From assembly GCF_013337285.1 (NCBI RefSeq), contig NZ_SUPW01000001.1, forward strand, positions 1,054,001 to 1,118,000: 64,000 nucleotides of DNA. Reading direction: 5' to 3'. Position 1 is the first letter of the stretch. Each line of letters starts with the position of its first letter. The DNA comes from Agrobacterium tumefaciens (GTDB lineage: Bacteria; Pseudomonadota; Alphaproteobacteria; Rhizobiales; Rhizobiaceae). Below the pieces are notes generated by a model that was given only the letters and a program-made list of their open reading frames with translations, ran no database searches and was not told the DNA's origin. The position numbers and the translations under genes were made by a program. Of the stretch, positions 8,705 through 18,123 are shown in pieces.

Positions 8705-11143
8705 TTACTGCGCGCGCAACGACGCGACCGCCAGCAGCGTTTCGCCGCTGATACCCGCCGAGCCGCTGCCATTAAACAGCATCATGATCGGATCTGTGGT
8801 GTTCTGCGCATTGTCGTACATGATGGTGAAACGGGCGACGAGTTTCTTGACCTTTTCCGGGTCCTGAAAATCCTCAATGTCGAAATATTTCTTCATCATC
8901 GCCACCTGCGTATCGACCGGGGCGTTGCCGAGTTCGGAGGGAATGCCGAAGGTGGTGTTGATGAAGTTCTGGACCGCGGTATCGGCGAGGATGGAATAAT
9001 AGGACGTCGTTCCCGCCGCCATGCGCTTGAAATAGAGCGCCAGGCGCACGCCGGCATTCTCTTCACCTGCCTGGGTTTCCAGCGTCTGGGTCAGGTAATT
9101 GTCCAGTGTCTCGTAAAGACCACGCCGCGTCTGGATCAAACTGCGATCTTCGTGAAGGATATTGCCGTCCGTATCGAAGTTGAAGGCGGTGACGAGGCGG
9201 CGGAAAACCGGGTCCATCTCCTTGTTGACGTAGCTTTCGCTATCATCCAGCTTGGAAGAGAATATCTTTTCCAACTGTTCCTTCGTCACGCTTTTCGGAT
9301 CGATTCCAAGCGATTCCATCGCAAATTTCGTCAGGCGATCATTGGCCAGGAATTCCTTGAGCGTCTTGATCTTCTGCATCTCGGCGGTGAAATATTCCGA
9401 TTCTTTCTTGGCCGCTTCCTTGTCTTTTTCCGTGCCGAAAGCCGACTTCTTCTTGATATAATCGGCCGACATGGTCTGCATTTCGATTTCCGACTGGGCC
9501 AGCACCGGAGACCCCAGACTCCCGTCGGACTTGAAATTGAAAAGCTCGGCCAGCTTGACGTAGCGCTCGTCCTTCAGCGTATAAACGAAGCTCTTTTTGT
9601 CCTGCAGGTCGCTGGTGAGTACCTTGCGGATATCGCTGGCATTCACCTTGGCCGGATCGAGACCGACCGCCTTCAGCGCATAGTTATAGACCGCGCTGCT
9701 ATCGAGAAAATCCTTGACGGATGTGACGCTTCTGATGTCGCTCTTGAATAGCTTGAGCGCATTCTCGTCGGCGGCGTCATCCTTGTCGTTATAATGGGTC
9801 ATGTAGCCGTTGGTGGTGGTCGCGGTCTGCAACGTCGTCTGCGGTGTCGTGCCGGCGGCAAGCGTTCCGTCCGTCTGGAAATTGAACGCATTTCTCATGG
9901 CGATGTAGCGCTTGTCGTTCTTGCCGAAGGTCGCGATGTAGTTAGTCGGGTCACTTAGATCGCTGGTCAGAATATTCTCGATCGTCGCCGTCACGATCGT
10001 CACGTCGTTCAGATCGAAGGCGACCTTGATATAGTTGAGAAGGCGCGCATCCGAGGTCAGTTCGGCCACGGTCTTGATCGAGCCGATCTTCGATTCGAAA
10101 TAATCCCTGTTCAGGGTGGCGACCGTCGGCGTTACGCGCGGTGCACTGGCGATATAGGCATCCGTCATCACTTTGACATTGTCGGCCTTCTGCGCTCCGC
10201 CGGCGGCCACGGTGCCGTCATTCTTGAACTCGAAGGCGGCAGCGAGTTGCGCCATCTTGTTATATTGCGTGACGGCATTCGACAGCGTCGTCTGCTCTGC
10301 CGTGATTGCGGCGAGCTTTGCTTGCCACTCGCTCTTCGGCGGCAACACGGCTTCAAGCTGCGTCAGCTGATCCTGCCTCGTCACCTTTTCCGCTTCGAGC
10401 GCCGTGCGCTGCTCAGCCGTCAGGTCTGTCCCCGCAAGTGAAGTGTCGATTGCGGTGATACGGGCCGTGACCTGGCCGTGAAGTTCGATATTGCCCTTCA
10501 TCGCCAGTTTTTCGACCGCGTCATTATAGGCGGTGCCAAATTTCTGGTTGAGGTAGCTGTCGGGATCGGCGATGTCGCTGGTCATCAAACCCTTGATATG
10601 CGCGTAGGTATAGGTCTTCTCATCGATGCTGAAGACCTGAAAAATATAAGCGCGGGTCCTGTCATTCTGCAGTAACTGATCCACATTGGTGACCGAGCCG
10701 ATGATAGCCTTGTAATACCGCGTTTCTTCCGAAAGGCTGTTATCAAGATCGGATATCGACGTACCGTAAAGCCCGATCATCTTGTCGAGCTGGGCCTCCG
10801 TCTGGACGGTCTTCGTAGACGCCGTGAAGTTGAAGGCTGCGGCGAATTCGCGGTAGCGCTCATCGGTCAGCTTGTTGGCGAAGCTGTTCTGGTCGTTCAG
10901 ATCGCTTTCCAGCACCTTCTTCATGAAGGCCTTGGCATAGGTCATTTCGCCGAGACCGAAGGCATCCATGGCGTAGGAATAGAGCTGATAGTTATTGAGG
11001 AAATCATCGACGCTTTTCACATTGCCGATGTTTTCCTTGTAATATTTCGTCTGCCGCTCGGTGAGACCCTGCTGCGCCACGCGCGAAATGCTTGTCTTCA
11101 TATCGCGGTTGATGAGGTCGTAGCTGAGATACGTCGATACCAT
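8705..11143 (-). CDS. DUF1217 multi-repeat protein (812 residues)
   Basis: Large, probably secreted or flagellum-associated protein of unknown function. The start is ATG 11143 (MVSTYLSYDLI) with GAGGG upstream; the frame continues to 11314 but the extra residues look non-coding. I see six diverged copies of one unit: about 45 helical residues, then (S)(D/K)-L/I-x-D-x-x-S-F/Y, then an AFNF-like end. Key motifs are ESDLNDQNSF (79), TSDIADPDSY (188), TSDLSDPTNY (393), TSDLQDKKSF (510), SSKLDDSESY (629) and a degenerate EDFQDPEKV (757). Residues about 217-295 form a coiled-coil-like insertion that splits copy two. DUF1217 proteins are alphaproteobacterial and one is often encoded in flagellar loci, but no flagellar gene is nearby. 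No signal peptide or membrane segment is seen. Confidence 0.85.
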   Translation of the reverse strand: MVSTYLSYDLINRDMKTSISRVAQQGLTERQTKYYKENIGNVKSVDDFLNNYQLYSYAMDAFGLGEMTYAKAFMKKVLESDLNDQNSFANKLTDERYREFAAAFNFTASTKTVQTEAQLDKMIGLYGTSISDLDNSLSEETRYYKAIIGSVTNVDQLLQNDRTRAYIFQVFSIDEKTYTYAHIKGLMTSDIADPDSYLNQKFGTAYNDAVEKLAMKGNIELHGQVTARITAIDTSLAGTDLTAEQRTALEAEKVTRQDQLTQLEAVLPPKSEWQAKLAAITAEQTTLSNAVTQYNKMAQLAAAFEFKNDGTVAAGGAQKADNVKVMTDAYIASAPRVTPTVATLNRDYFESKIGSIKTVAELTSDARLLNYIKVAFDLNDVTIVTATIENILTSDLSDPTNYIATFGKNDKRYIAMRNAFNFQTDGTLAAGTTPQTTLQTATTTNGYMTHYNDKDDAADENALKLFKSDIRSVTSVKDFLDSSAVYNYALKAVGLDPAKVNASDIRKVLTSDLQDKKSFVYTLKDERYVKLAELFNFKSDGSLGSPVLAQSEIEMQTMSADYIKKKSAFGTEKDKEAAKKESEYFTAEMQKIKTLKEFLANDRLTKFAMESLGIDPKSVTKEQLEKIFSSKLDDSESYVNKEMDPVFRRLVTAFNFDTDGNILHEDRSLIQTRRGLYETLDNYLTQTLETQAGEENAGVRLALYFKRMAAGTTSYYSILADTAVQNFINTTFGIPSELGNAPVDTQVAMMKKYFDIEDFQDPEKVKKLVARFTIMYDNAQNTTDPIMMLFNGSGSAGISGETLLAVASLRAQ

Positions 11144-11510
11144 CTGAATGCCCTCTGAAACATCGCGTATCCCTTCGGGGACATCGAGGTTCCGGTTTTT
11201 AAATCCACCCAACACGCCCCATCCGGACGCACGGCAAGCCTTGGCAGGACTATGCATGACGCTCCTTGCCCGGAGCTTGAAAGAGCACATTTCCAGGGAC
11301 GATAAAAACCGCATTGTCTCAATCCGCTTTACCCAAACGAAACCATGCCACAGTTGGTTTTGCTAACCATTTGGGAATGCAAAGTTTTCTTAACCGCGAT
11401 TTTTAAGCAGTCTCGAACATGCGGCGGATAATCTCCTGACATCAGAGGACGAAAAGTCCCGATGAGAAGACCGGAAACCGGCTCTCAGGTAAAACAAGGG
11501 TAGATTAAAC
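11144..11510. promoter_or_regulatory. 367-bp divergent intergenic region
   Basis: This gap separates the starts of the leftward DUF1217 gene and the rightward DUF6101-like gene, so it must hold both promoters. The part near 11330-11410 is AT-richer, with poly-T/TTAA-type stretches. I could not assign -35/-10 or operator elements with confidence and no open frame in it looks genuine. Confidence 0.4.
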
Positions 11511-12077
11511 ATGACCAAGACCGTTCTGAAGCCCGACTGGGCCGTTGCCACACTCAGACTCGACCCGGCACGTTTTCCGCAACAGGTCACCTATGGAAAA
11601 AGCAACGGCGCGACCGACGTCGCCGTGACGCTCGATGAACGGGGCGCCGTTCTGAGAAAGGTTCTTTCCTCTTCCGGCCTGCCTTTGTCTTTCGCCCTGC
11701 CAGCCCGCGCCTTCAAGGGTGTTGCAGCCCGCGCCATCGACCATGGTGACGGTCAGGTAACCGTGACGCTGGAACTTCACCATGATGACCCGGATCTCTG
11801 CGTTCCGCTGCTGGTCGCCCATGATCTCTGCGATATCGCCGCCGACTGGCGCAGCTGGTCCGAAGCCTACCGCATTCCCATGCTGATGGTGGAAGCCGAT
11901 GGCGTTGCCCGCCCGCTGGAAGAACATCTCGGCAAGGTGCGCACCCAGAATACCCGTCCGCGTCGCCGCCATTCCTATTTCGCGGATCGCCGCCCGCGCT
12001 TCCTCGTTCGCCGCTCCACCGGCTCGCTCGGCATGAGCATGAAGATCGAGGGCAAGGAAATCATCGCCCGCAGCTGA
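11511..12077 (+). CDS. DUF6101-like conserved rhizobial protein
   Basis: A 188-residue soluble protein with no signal peptide or membrane segment. It has a beta-rich body (VAVTLDERGAVLRKVLSSSG, QVTVTLELHHDDPDLCVPLL) and a basic tail (RPRRRHSYFADRRPRFLVRRS). I recognise it as the family annotated DUF6101 in Rhizobiales, function unknown; that assignment is from memory. ATG 11511 follows AAGGGTAG. A strong terminator lies 24 bases after the stop. Confidence 0.7.
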   Translation: MTKTVLKPDWAVATLRLDPARFPQQVTYGKSNGATDVAVTLDERGAVLRKVLSSSGLPLSFALPARAFKGVAARAIDHGDGQVTVTLELHHDDPDLCVPLLVAHDLCDIAADWRSWSEAYRIPMLMVEADGVARPLEEHLGKVRTQNTRPRRRHSYFADRRPRFLVRRSTGSLGMSMKIEGKEIIARS

Positions 12078-12100
12078 TAATCGTCAGCAAAAACAAATCA

Positions 12101-12134
12101 AAAGCCCGGCGCGCAGTGATGCGGCCGGGCTTTT
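12101..12134. terminator. Bidirectional terminator between converging genes
   Basis: Hairpin AGCCCGGC/GCCGGGCT (12101-12129) with TTTTTT on the plus side and AAAA on the other flank, which gives a T-run on the minus strand as well. It sits between the DUF6101-like gene and the converging ubiA and probably ends both transcripts. Confidence 0.8.
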
Positions 12135-12155
12135 TTGCATCTTATGTTTCCGGCT

Positions 12156-13109
12156 TCAGGCCAGCAGAAGCGGCAGGATGAGGCCGGCAAAAATCATCAC
12201 GCCCACACGGTTGTTGGATTTGAACAATATGAGGCATTGCTCGACGTCGTCGATATCCAGCACCCAGACCTGGCGGAACAGCATGATGGCTGCGGCGGCA
12301 AGGCCGCTATAGGCAATGACGTTAACACCCGCGCCCCAGAAGGACAGGGCGATCATGGCAAGGGCTGTGCCATAAAGAAAAACCAGCCAGCGATGTGTGT
12401 TTTCTCCAAACAGCAGGGCGGTCGAACCGATGCCGACTGCCGTGTCGTCTTCCTTGTCCTGATGGGCATAGATTGTATCATAACCAATCGTCCAGGCGAT
12501 CGAGCCGACATAAAGCAGGACAGCCGGCCAGGCGATCGATCCGAACTGCCCGGCCCAGCCCATCAGCGCGCCCCACGAAAAGGCAAGGCCGAGGAAAAAC
12601 TGCGGCCAATTGGTGAAGCGCTTGGCAAAAGGATAGATCGCCACGAAGATCAACGAGAAGACGCCTGTCGCGATTGCGAAGCCGTTGAACTGCAAAAGCA
12701 CCACAAATCCGGCAAGCGCCTGCAACACGATGAATATCTTGGCCTGCAGCCGGGTCACGCGGCCTGATGGCAGCGGCCGGGAGCGGGTGCGCGCCACGGC
12801 CATGTCGATCTTGTGGTCGGCCAGATCATTATAGGTGCAGCCGGCACCGCGCATCGCCACCGATCCGATGAAGAACAGCACCAGGTGCCAGATCAGCGTG
12901 CCCCAGGAAAAGCCGCCGCTCATCGTCGCGGCATTGGCAGCAAGGGCGGCGGACCAGAAACACGGCCACATCAGCAATTGCCAGCCGATGGGGCGATCCC
13001 ACCTTGCGAGCTGCGCATAGGGCCAGAGGGACCTCGGCAAAATCCGATAGACCCAGTTGTTGGATGGCGCGTCGGAAACGCGGTCTGATAAATCGCTGTG
13101 GTGAACCAT
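12156..13109 (-). CDS. ubiA: 4-hydroxybenzoate polyprenyltransferase UbiA
   Basis: Inner-membrane prenyltransferase that attaches the polyprenyl tail to 4-hydroxybenzoate in ubiquinone synthesis. The 317-residue protein has seven to nine hydrophobic segments and both aspartate-rich substrate motifs: NDLADHKID in the first third and DTIYAHQDKEDD in the second. The tail donor is probably the product of the polyprenyl diphosphate synthase at 33291-34307. Start ATG 13109. No tight operon partner. Confidence 0.93.
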   Translation of the reverse strand: MVHHSDLSDRVSDAPSNNWVYRILPRSLWPYAQLARWDRPIGWQLLMWPCFWSAALAANAATMSGGFSWGTLIWHLVLFFIGSVAMRGAGCTYNDLADHKIDMAVARTRSRPLPSGRVTRLQAKIFIVLQALAGFVVLLQFNGFAIATGVFSLIFVAIYPFAKRFTNWPQFFLGLAFSWGALMGWAGQFGSIAWPAVLLYVGSIAWTIGYDTIYAHQDKEDDTAVGIGSTALLFGENTHRWLVFLYGTALAMIALSFWGAGVNVIAYSGLAAAAIMLFRQVWVLDIDDVEQCLILFKSNNRVGVMIFAGLILPLLLA

Positions 13110-13170
13110 GGGATGGTTCTACAGCATTGGCGGGCGAATCGGAACGGATTTCAGCATTGGCCGCGCGGAC

Positions 13171-13203
13171 AAAAAAGCCCCGCAGCGTTTTCGCGGCGGG
13201 GCT
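13171..13203 (-). terminator. Terminator of the MipA-like porin gene
   Basis: Minus-strand hairpin AGCCCCGC/GCGGGGCT (13176-13203) followed by a T6 run, 25 nt downstream of the porin stop codon and 60 nt before the ubiA start. Confidence 0.8.
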
Positions 13204-13227
13204 TTGTATCACCTTGTTCGCGTCGCC

Positions 13228-14028
13228 TCAGGGGAGCGAGAAATTGAATTTGTAGCTTGCCTGAACGCCGATTATGAACTGGTTTTTCGAACCACGCTCG
13301 CGCACCAGCGAGCTGTCGGCGGCGTCGCCCGTCAGACGGCGATATTCCGCAAACGAGCCGACTTCGGCGTTTTCGGTAACCTTCCAGGTGATGGCGGCAC
13401 CGACGCCGGCGGAATGCAGGCCACCGCCCGGGCTATAGGGCGAAGGCGCGCCGGCTGCCGTCTGTGCCGCGCTCACGCCGTAATAGCGCTCGTTATATTT
13501 GCTGCTGACCCATGTGGCGCGCGGGCCGGCGGAAATCTGGATGCCGGGCGCAATATCGGTAAATGCATCGACGGCGACGTCACCGACAACGCCGCTATGG
13601 CTGCGGATACCCTGACGGACTTCGCCGCGAACACGCAGCCAGTCAGTCGGATAGGCCTCGGCGAAACCACCAAGCTCGCCACCGCGCTTGATGCGGGTCA
13701 TGCCTTTCAGATCGGAAGAGTCGCCTTCGTCACGCGGAGAAACCAGTTTGCCGGCGAGACCCATGCTGATCGGGCCGTTGTCCAGAAGCGAGATCGAAGC
13801 ACTGTCATTGCGCGAGGTGAAACGCGCGCCCTGCCCTTGACGGCCAAGCGAAATGATCGGCGAGAAGCCGAATTCGTTCTTGTTGTCGCCCTGATATTTC
13901 GGCGCAGTGAAACCCGCACCGCCGAGCTTCAGATACCAGTCGCCGGAAAACCAGCCTTCGGCATGGGCGTTGCCCACGGCAAAAAGCGACATGACACAGG
14001 CGGCGACTGCCGCTGATGGCTTGAACAT
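13228..14028 (-). CDS. MipA/OmpV-family outer membrane protein
   Basis: A 266-residue outer-membrane beta-barrel of the MipA/OmpV family. The signal peptide MFKPSAAVAACVMSLFAVGN is followed by an AHA-E cleavage site. Alternating amphipathic strands follow, with the family-like YLKLGGAGFTAPKYQGDN near the mature N-terminus and a C-terminal strand ending SYKFNFSLP. ATG 14028 is chosen because the signal peptide begins there; the longer frame to 14097 adds 23 unlikely residues. Related proteins scaffold murein hydrolases or act in osmotic adaptation, but this one's role is unknown. Confidence 0.85.
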   Translation of the reverse strand: MFKPSAAVAACVMSLFAVGNAHAEGWFSGDWYLKLGGAGFTAPKYQGDNKNEFGFSPIISLGRQGQGARFTSRNDSASISLLDNGPISMGLAGKLVSPRDEGDSSDLKGMTRIKRGGELGGFAEAYPTDWLRVRGEVRQGIRSHSGVVGDVAVDAFTDIAPGIQISAGPRATWVSSKYNERYYGVSAAQTAAGAPSPYSPGGGLHSAGVGAAITWKVTENAEVGSFAEYRRLTGDAADSSLVRERGSKNQFIIGVQASYKFNFSLP

Positions 14029-14171
14029 GAAAAGAACCCCAGAAACGCAATACAGACAGGTGCCCGTAGAATTAGAGGGATTGTCTTTCCATTCCATTAA
14101 CCAGCGCGGGAAGAAAACTGGCGACTAAGTCCCGTCATTCCGGCCCTGAGCCGGGATGACGGAGGAATGCC

Positions 14172-15428
14172 TTAGAACGTCACCTTTTCCAACGGCGGAC
14201 GCGTCTTCTCGAACTCCAGCAGCTTCGCCTCGTTACGGGCGATATAGTCGCGGTTATGCGGAACGGCATCGCGATCCTTGGCGAGCTGGATCTGAAAAAT
14301 ATGGAAATTTTCATGGGTGAAGGCCATTTCGGACCCCGCCAGATAAAACTCCCACATGCGGAAGAAACGCTCGTCGTAAAGTGCTACCGCCTCCGCCTTG
14401 CGCGCCACGAAGCGTTCACGCCAATGCCTGAGCGTGTGGGCGTAGTGCATCGGCAGGATTTCGATGTCTTTCACCAGTAGCCCCGACTTCTGGATCGCCG
14501 GCAGCACCTCGGCAAGCGAAGGGATATAACCGCCGGGGAAAATATATTTTTCGATGAAGGGGTTGGTCGCCAGCGCCGGAGAAGGCTGGCCGATGGAATG
14601 CAGCACCATCACGCCCTTGTCGTCGAGCACCTCCGCCACCTTGTCGAAATAATCGCGGTAGTGCGTCGGTCCGACATGTTCAAACATGCCGACGGAGACG
14701 ATACGGTCGAATTTCTTCGAGGCCGGCAGGTAACGGTAGTCCTGCAATTCAAAGCGGACATTGCCTGAAAGCCCACGTTTTGCCGCCCGGTCGCGGGAAA
14801 CGCGCAGCTGCTCTTCGCTAAGCGTGATGCCGGTGACATCGGCACCCACACTTTCGGCAATATACATCGCCATGCCGCCCCAGCCGGAGCCGATTTCCAG
14901 CACGCTCTGGCCCGGCTCCGTCATCAGCTTGGCGGCGATGTGGCGTTTCTTGGCCACCTGCGCCTCAGAAAGGCTGATGCCGGGCGGATTGAAATAGGCG
15001 CAGGAATATTGCCAGTCCTCATCAAGGAAGAGGTCGAACAGCTTCGCGCTCAGATCATAGTGGTGGGCGACGTTGCTCTTGTTGTGATTGACCGGCAGGC
15101 GCATCCTGATACGGGCGGCGATGATGCGCGCCATACCTCGCCAGACCATGCCAAAGGACAGCGCCTCGCTCAGCGTATTGCCTTTGACCAGCGCCAGAAA
15201 GTCGTAAATATCGCCCTCGGCGATGGTCATACGGCCTTCCATATATATTTCGGCTAACTTCAATGCAGGATCCGCGGCGATCTCCTGCATGGCGGCTTCG
15301 TCGGTGAAATTCAGAACAACCCGTTTTCCGGTGCCGTCGCCAAATGTGCGGCTGCCCTGCGGGCTATGGACGGCAAGATCACCGATCTTGATTATCTTTT
15401 CGAGAAGAACATGCAGAGACGACGCCAT
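14172..15428 (-). CDS. cfa: Cyclopropane-fatty-acyl-phospholipid synthase
   Basis: SAM-dependent enzyme that adds a methylene bridge to unsaturated acyl chains of membrane phospholipids. Its 418 residues comprise an N-terminal lipid-binding region (LKLAEIYMEGRMTIAEGDIYDFL, about 55-80) and a methyltransferase domain with VLEIGSGWGGMAMYIAE near 195. The family signatures YSCAYF, SVGMFEHVG and FPGGYIPSL are all present. Start ATG 15428. Several Cfa paralogues are common in rhizobia, so the exact lipid substrate is not certain. Confidence 0.92.
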   Translation of the reverse strand: MASSLHVLLEKIIKIGDLAVHSPQGSRTFGDGTGKRVVLNFTDEAAMQEIAADPALKLAEIYMEGRMTIAEGDIYDFLALVKGNTLSEALSFGMVWRGMARIIAARIRMRLPVNHNKSNVAHHYDLSAKLFDLFLDEDWQYSCAYFNPPGISLSEAQVAKKRHIAAKLMTEPGQSVLEIGSGWGGMAMYIAESVGADVTGITLSEEQLRVSRDRAAKRGLSGNVRFELQDYRYLPASKKFDRIVSVGMFEHVGPTHYRDYFDKVAEVLDDKGVMVLHSIGQPSPALATNPFIEKYIFPGGYIPSLAEVLPAIQKSGLLVKDIEILPMHYAHTLRHWRERFVARKAEAVALYDERFFRMWEFYLAGSEMAFTHENFHIFQIQLAKDRDAVPHNRDYIARNEAKLLEFEKTRPPLEKVTF

Positions 15429-15537
15429 GGCACCCCCAAATTGCTAAGTCTCACTTATCAATTCCGTTGACCGTATTCCTTTCGGCACAAGTTTCAAGAT
15501 AGTCTTATTTCAAAAAAATTGAACGATTTCATCAAAT

Positions 15538-15568
15538 AAAAAGCCCCGCCGGGGTATCTGACAGGGCT
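15538..15568 (-). terminator. Terminator of tex
   Basis: Minus-strand GC-rich hairpin (AGCCC...GGGCT, 15542-15568) followed by TTTTT, 30 nt after the tex stop codon. Confidence 0.75.
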
Positions 15569-15597
15569 TTTCGGTAAAAAATCATTTCAACCTTAGG

Positions 15598-17922
15598 TCA
15601 GCGCCGCTTCATTGCCTCGGCCAGCGCTGCGGCAAGGGCACCACCGGATTGCGACCCCTCGTTGCGTTCTTGCGGCTTGGATGTCGCGTGGCGCATGGCG
15701 CTCGCATTGCCCTTTTCGCGCATCGGCTGAGGCGCCGCCTCTCCGCCATCCTTGCGCATGGTGAGACCGATGCGCTTGCGCTTCACATCCACTTCGACGA
15801 CTCGCACCTTGACGACATCGCCCGCCTTGACGACCTCATGCGGATCCTTCACGAAACGGTCGGCCAGTTGCGAGACATGCACCAGCCCATCTTGATGCAC
15901 GCCGATATCCACGAATGCGCCGAAGGCGGCGACGTTGGTGACGGTGCCTTCCAGCAGCATGCCCGGTTTCAGGTCGGTGATCTCGTCCACGCCATCGGCA
16001 AAAGTCGCCGTCTTGAAGCTCGGGCGCGGGTCGCGGCCGGGCTTTTCCAGCTCGGCGATGATGTCCTTGACGGTCGGCAGACCGAATTGTTCATCGATGA
16101 AGCGCTTCGGATCGAGCCCCTTCAGCGTGGCGCTATCACCCATCAACGTGCGCAGATCGCGGCCACAGGCAGCGACGATCTTTTTCGCCACGCCATAGGC
16201 TTCCGGGTGCACCGAAGACGCATCCAGCGGCTCCTTGCCGTTCGGGATGCGCAGAAAGCCGGCGCATTGCTCAAACGTGCGCTGGCCAAGGCGCGGCACT
16301 TTCAGCAATTCCCTGCGGCTGGCGAAGGGGCCGGTCTGGTCGCGATGGGCAACGATAGCGTCGGCAATCGAAGTTCCGAGGCCGGAGACCCGCGCCAGAA
16401 GCGGCGACGAGGCCGTGTTGAGATCGACGCCGACGGCGTTCACCGCATCTTCCACGACAGCATCGAGCGAGCGGCTGAGGCGGCCCTGATCGACATCGTG
16501 CTGGTATTGACCCACACCGATGGATTTTGGTTCGATCTTCACCAGTTCCGCCAGCGGATCCTGAAGGCGCCGCGCAATGGAGACGGCTCCGCGGATGGAA
16601 ACATCGAGATTGGGGAATTCCGCCGCCGCGCGTTCCGATGCGGAATAGACAGAAGCGCCCGCCTCCGAAACGATGACCTTGGTGGGCTTTGTTCCCGACG
16701 CCGAGGCCGGCATCTGCGCCAGAAGATCGGCGACCAGCTTTTCCGTTTCGCGGCTGCCGGTGCCGTTGCCGATGGCGATCAGCTCGACATTGTGCTTGCG
16801 GATGAGCAAAGCGAGTTCCGCCTGCGCGCCGCGCACGTCGTTCCTGGGCTGGAAGGGATAAACGGTCGCTGTGTCGAGCAGCTTGCCGGTGCCGTCCACC
16901 ACGGCCACCTTGACGCCGGTGCGGATGCCGGGATCGAGGCCCATGGTGGCGCGCGAGCCGGCCGGTGCGGCCAGCAGCAGGTCTTTCAGATTGCGGGCGA
17001 AAACGTTGATCGCCTCTTCTTCCGACCGTTCGCGCACTTCGCGCATGAGATCGAGCGACAGCGACATGGAGAGCTTCACCCGCCAGGTCCAGCCCGCCAC
17101 TTCCATCAGCCACTGATCGGCGGGACCGGCATTGCGGATATCGAAGGCGGCCGCGACAGTGCGCTGTGCGGGCTTCACCGGTGACGGGTCGTCGGCATCG
17201 ACATCGATCGTCAGCGTCAGAATTTCCTCGTTCCAGCCGCGCAGCATGGCCAGAGCCCGGTGGCCCGGCACCGTCGACCAGCGTTCGAAATGATCGAAAT
17301 AGTCGGAGAATTTTTCGCCCGTCGCCTGCTTGCCATCCACCACCTTGGCGCGGAAAATGGCGTTCTGGCGCATGTAGTCGCGCAGACGCCCGAGAAGATC
17401 GGCGTTTTCCGTCATGGTTTCCGCCACGATGTCGCGCGCGCCTTCGAGCGCCGCTTTCACATCGGCCACTTCGCCCTTGATATAGGCCTCCGCAAGTTTC
17501 GCCGGATCGCTAGCGCGGTTTTCCCAGATGGCTTCCGCCAGTGGGCCGAGACCACGTTCGCGGGCGATTTCCGCGCGGGTGCGGCGCTTGGGCTTGTAGG
17601 GCAGATAGAGGTCTTCCAGTTCCGCCTTGGTGCCAGCCTGCATGATCTTGACCATCAGCGCATCCGTCATCTTGCCCTGACCGTTGATGGTCTCGACGAT
17701 GGAGGCGCGGCGCGCATTGAGTTCCCGCAGATAGACAAGGCGTTCCGCCAGCGTTCGAAGCTGGGTGTCATCGAGGCCGCCGGTCACCTCCTTGCGGTAA
17801 CGGGCGATGAAGGGAACGGTCGCGCCCTCGTCCAGCAAGCCCACCGCCGCCTTCACCTGATCGGGACGGGCGTTGATTTCAGAAGCGATGAGCGTGGCGA
17901 GGCGGGCATTATCTGCGGTCAT
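15598..17922 (-). CDS. tex: Tex family RNA-binding transcription accessory protein
   Basis: A 774-residue Tex protein. The N-terminal region has [18 protein letters not shown] near residue 40; a YqgF/RNase H-like domain follows ([21 protein letters not shown] near 330), then helix-hairpin-helix repeats ([18 protein letters not shown] and [18 protein letters not shown]). The C-terminal S1 domain starts about residue 645 ([20 protein letters not shown]), followed by a low-complexity tail. The frame extends far upstream to 18759 antisense to purD, but ATG 17922 begins the conserved sequence. Tex binds nucleic acid and influences transcription or termination. Confidence 0.93.
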   Translation of the reverse strand: MTADNARLATLIASEINARPDQVKAAVGLLDEGATVPFIARYRKEVTGGLDDTQLRTLAERLVYLRELNARRASIVETINGQGKMTDALMVKIMQAGTKAELEDLYLPYKPKRRTRAEIARERGLGPLAEAIWENRASDPAKLAEAYIKGEVADVKAALEGARDIVAETMTENADLLGRLRDYMRQNAIFRAKVVDGKQATGEKFSDYFDHFERWSTVPGHRALAMLRGWNEEILTLTIDVDADDPSPVKPAQRTVAAAFDIRNAGPADQWLMEVAGWTWRVKLSMSLSLDLMREVRERSEEEAINVFARNLKDLLLAAPAGSRATMGLDPGIRTGVKVAVVDGTGKLLDTATVYPFQPRNDVRGAQAELALLIRKHNVELIAIGNGTGSRETEKLVADLLAQMPASASGTKPTKVIVSEAGASVYSASERAAAEFPNLDVSIRGAVSIARRLQDPLAELVKIEPKSIGVGQYQHDVDQGRLSRSLDAVVEDAVNAVGVDLNTASSPLLARVSGLGTSIADAIVAHRDQTGPFASRRELLKVPRLGQRTFEQCAGFLRIPNGKEPLDASSVHPEAYGVAKKIVAACGRDLRTLMGDSATLKGLDPKRFIDEQFGLPTVKDIIAELEKPGRDPRPSFKTATFADGVDEITDLKPGMLLEGTVTNVAAFGAFVDIGVHQDGLVHVSQLADRFVKDPHEVVKAGDVVKVRVVEVDVKRKRIGLTMRKDGGEAAPQPMREKGNASAMRHATSKPQERNEGSQSGGALAAALAEAMKRR

Positions 17923-18123
17923 GAGGTTCTCTGATGTGACGTCTGGAGCGGCGAACATAATGTCTGATTGTGGCGTGACAACAAGAGGCAGGAACGATTC
18001 CACAGGAAAGGCGGCGATCAAGGGAAAGACAGGCCTTTGCGGCGCTTTCTCCTTGACCTTTCGCCCCCCTGCCCTTAACGCCGCTGACACAAGGTTACTG
18101 GCGAATTTGCAGGGGTGTTGACC

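Noticed and set aside
11390-11412. CtrA box in the DUF1217/DUF6101 divergent region
   Set aside because: Two TTAA elements are present but separated by nine bases instead of seven.
15649-17184. Long rightward open frame (about 511 codons) opposite tex
   Set aside because: It lies entirely antisense to the conserved tex gene, its translation is rich in Arg/Ala/His as usual for antisense frames of GC-rich genes, and it has no recognisable domain.
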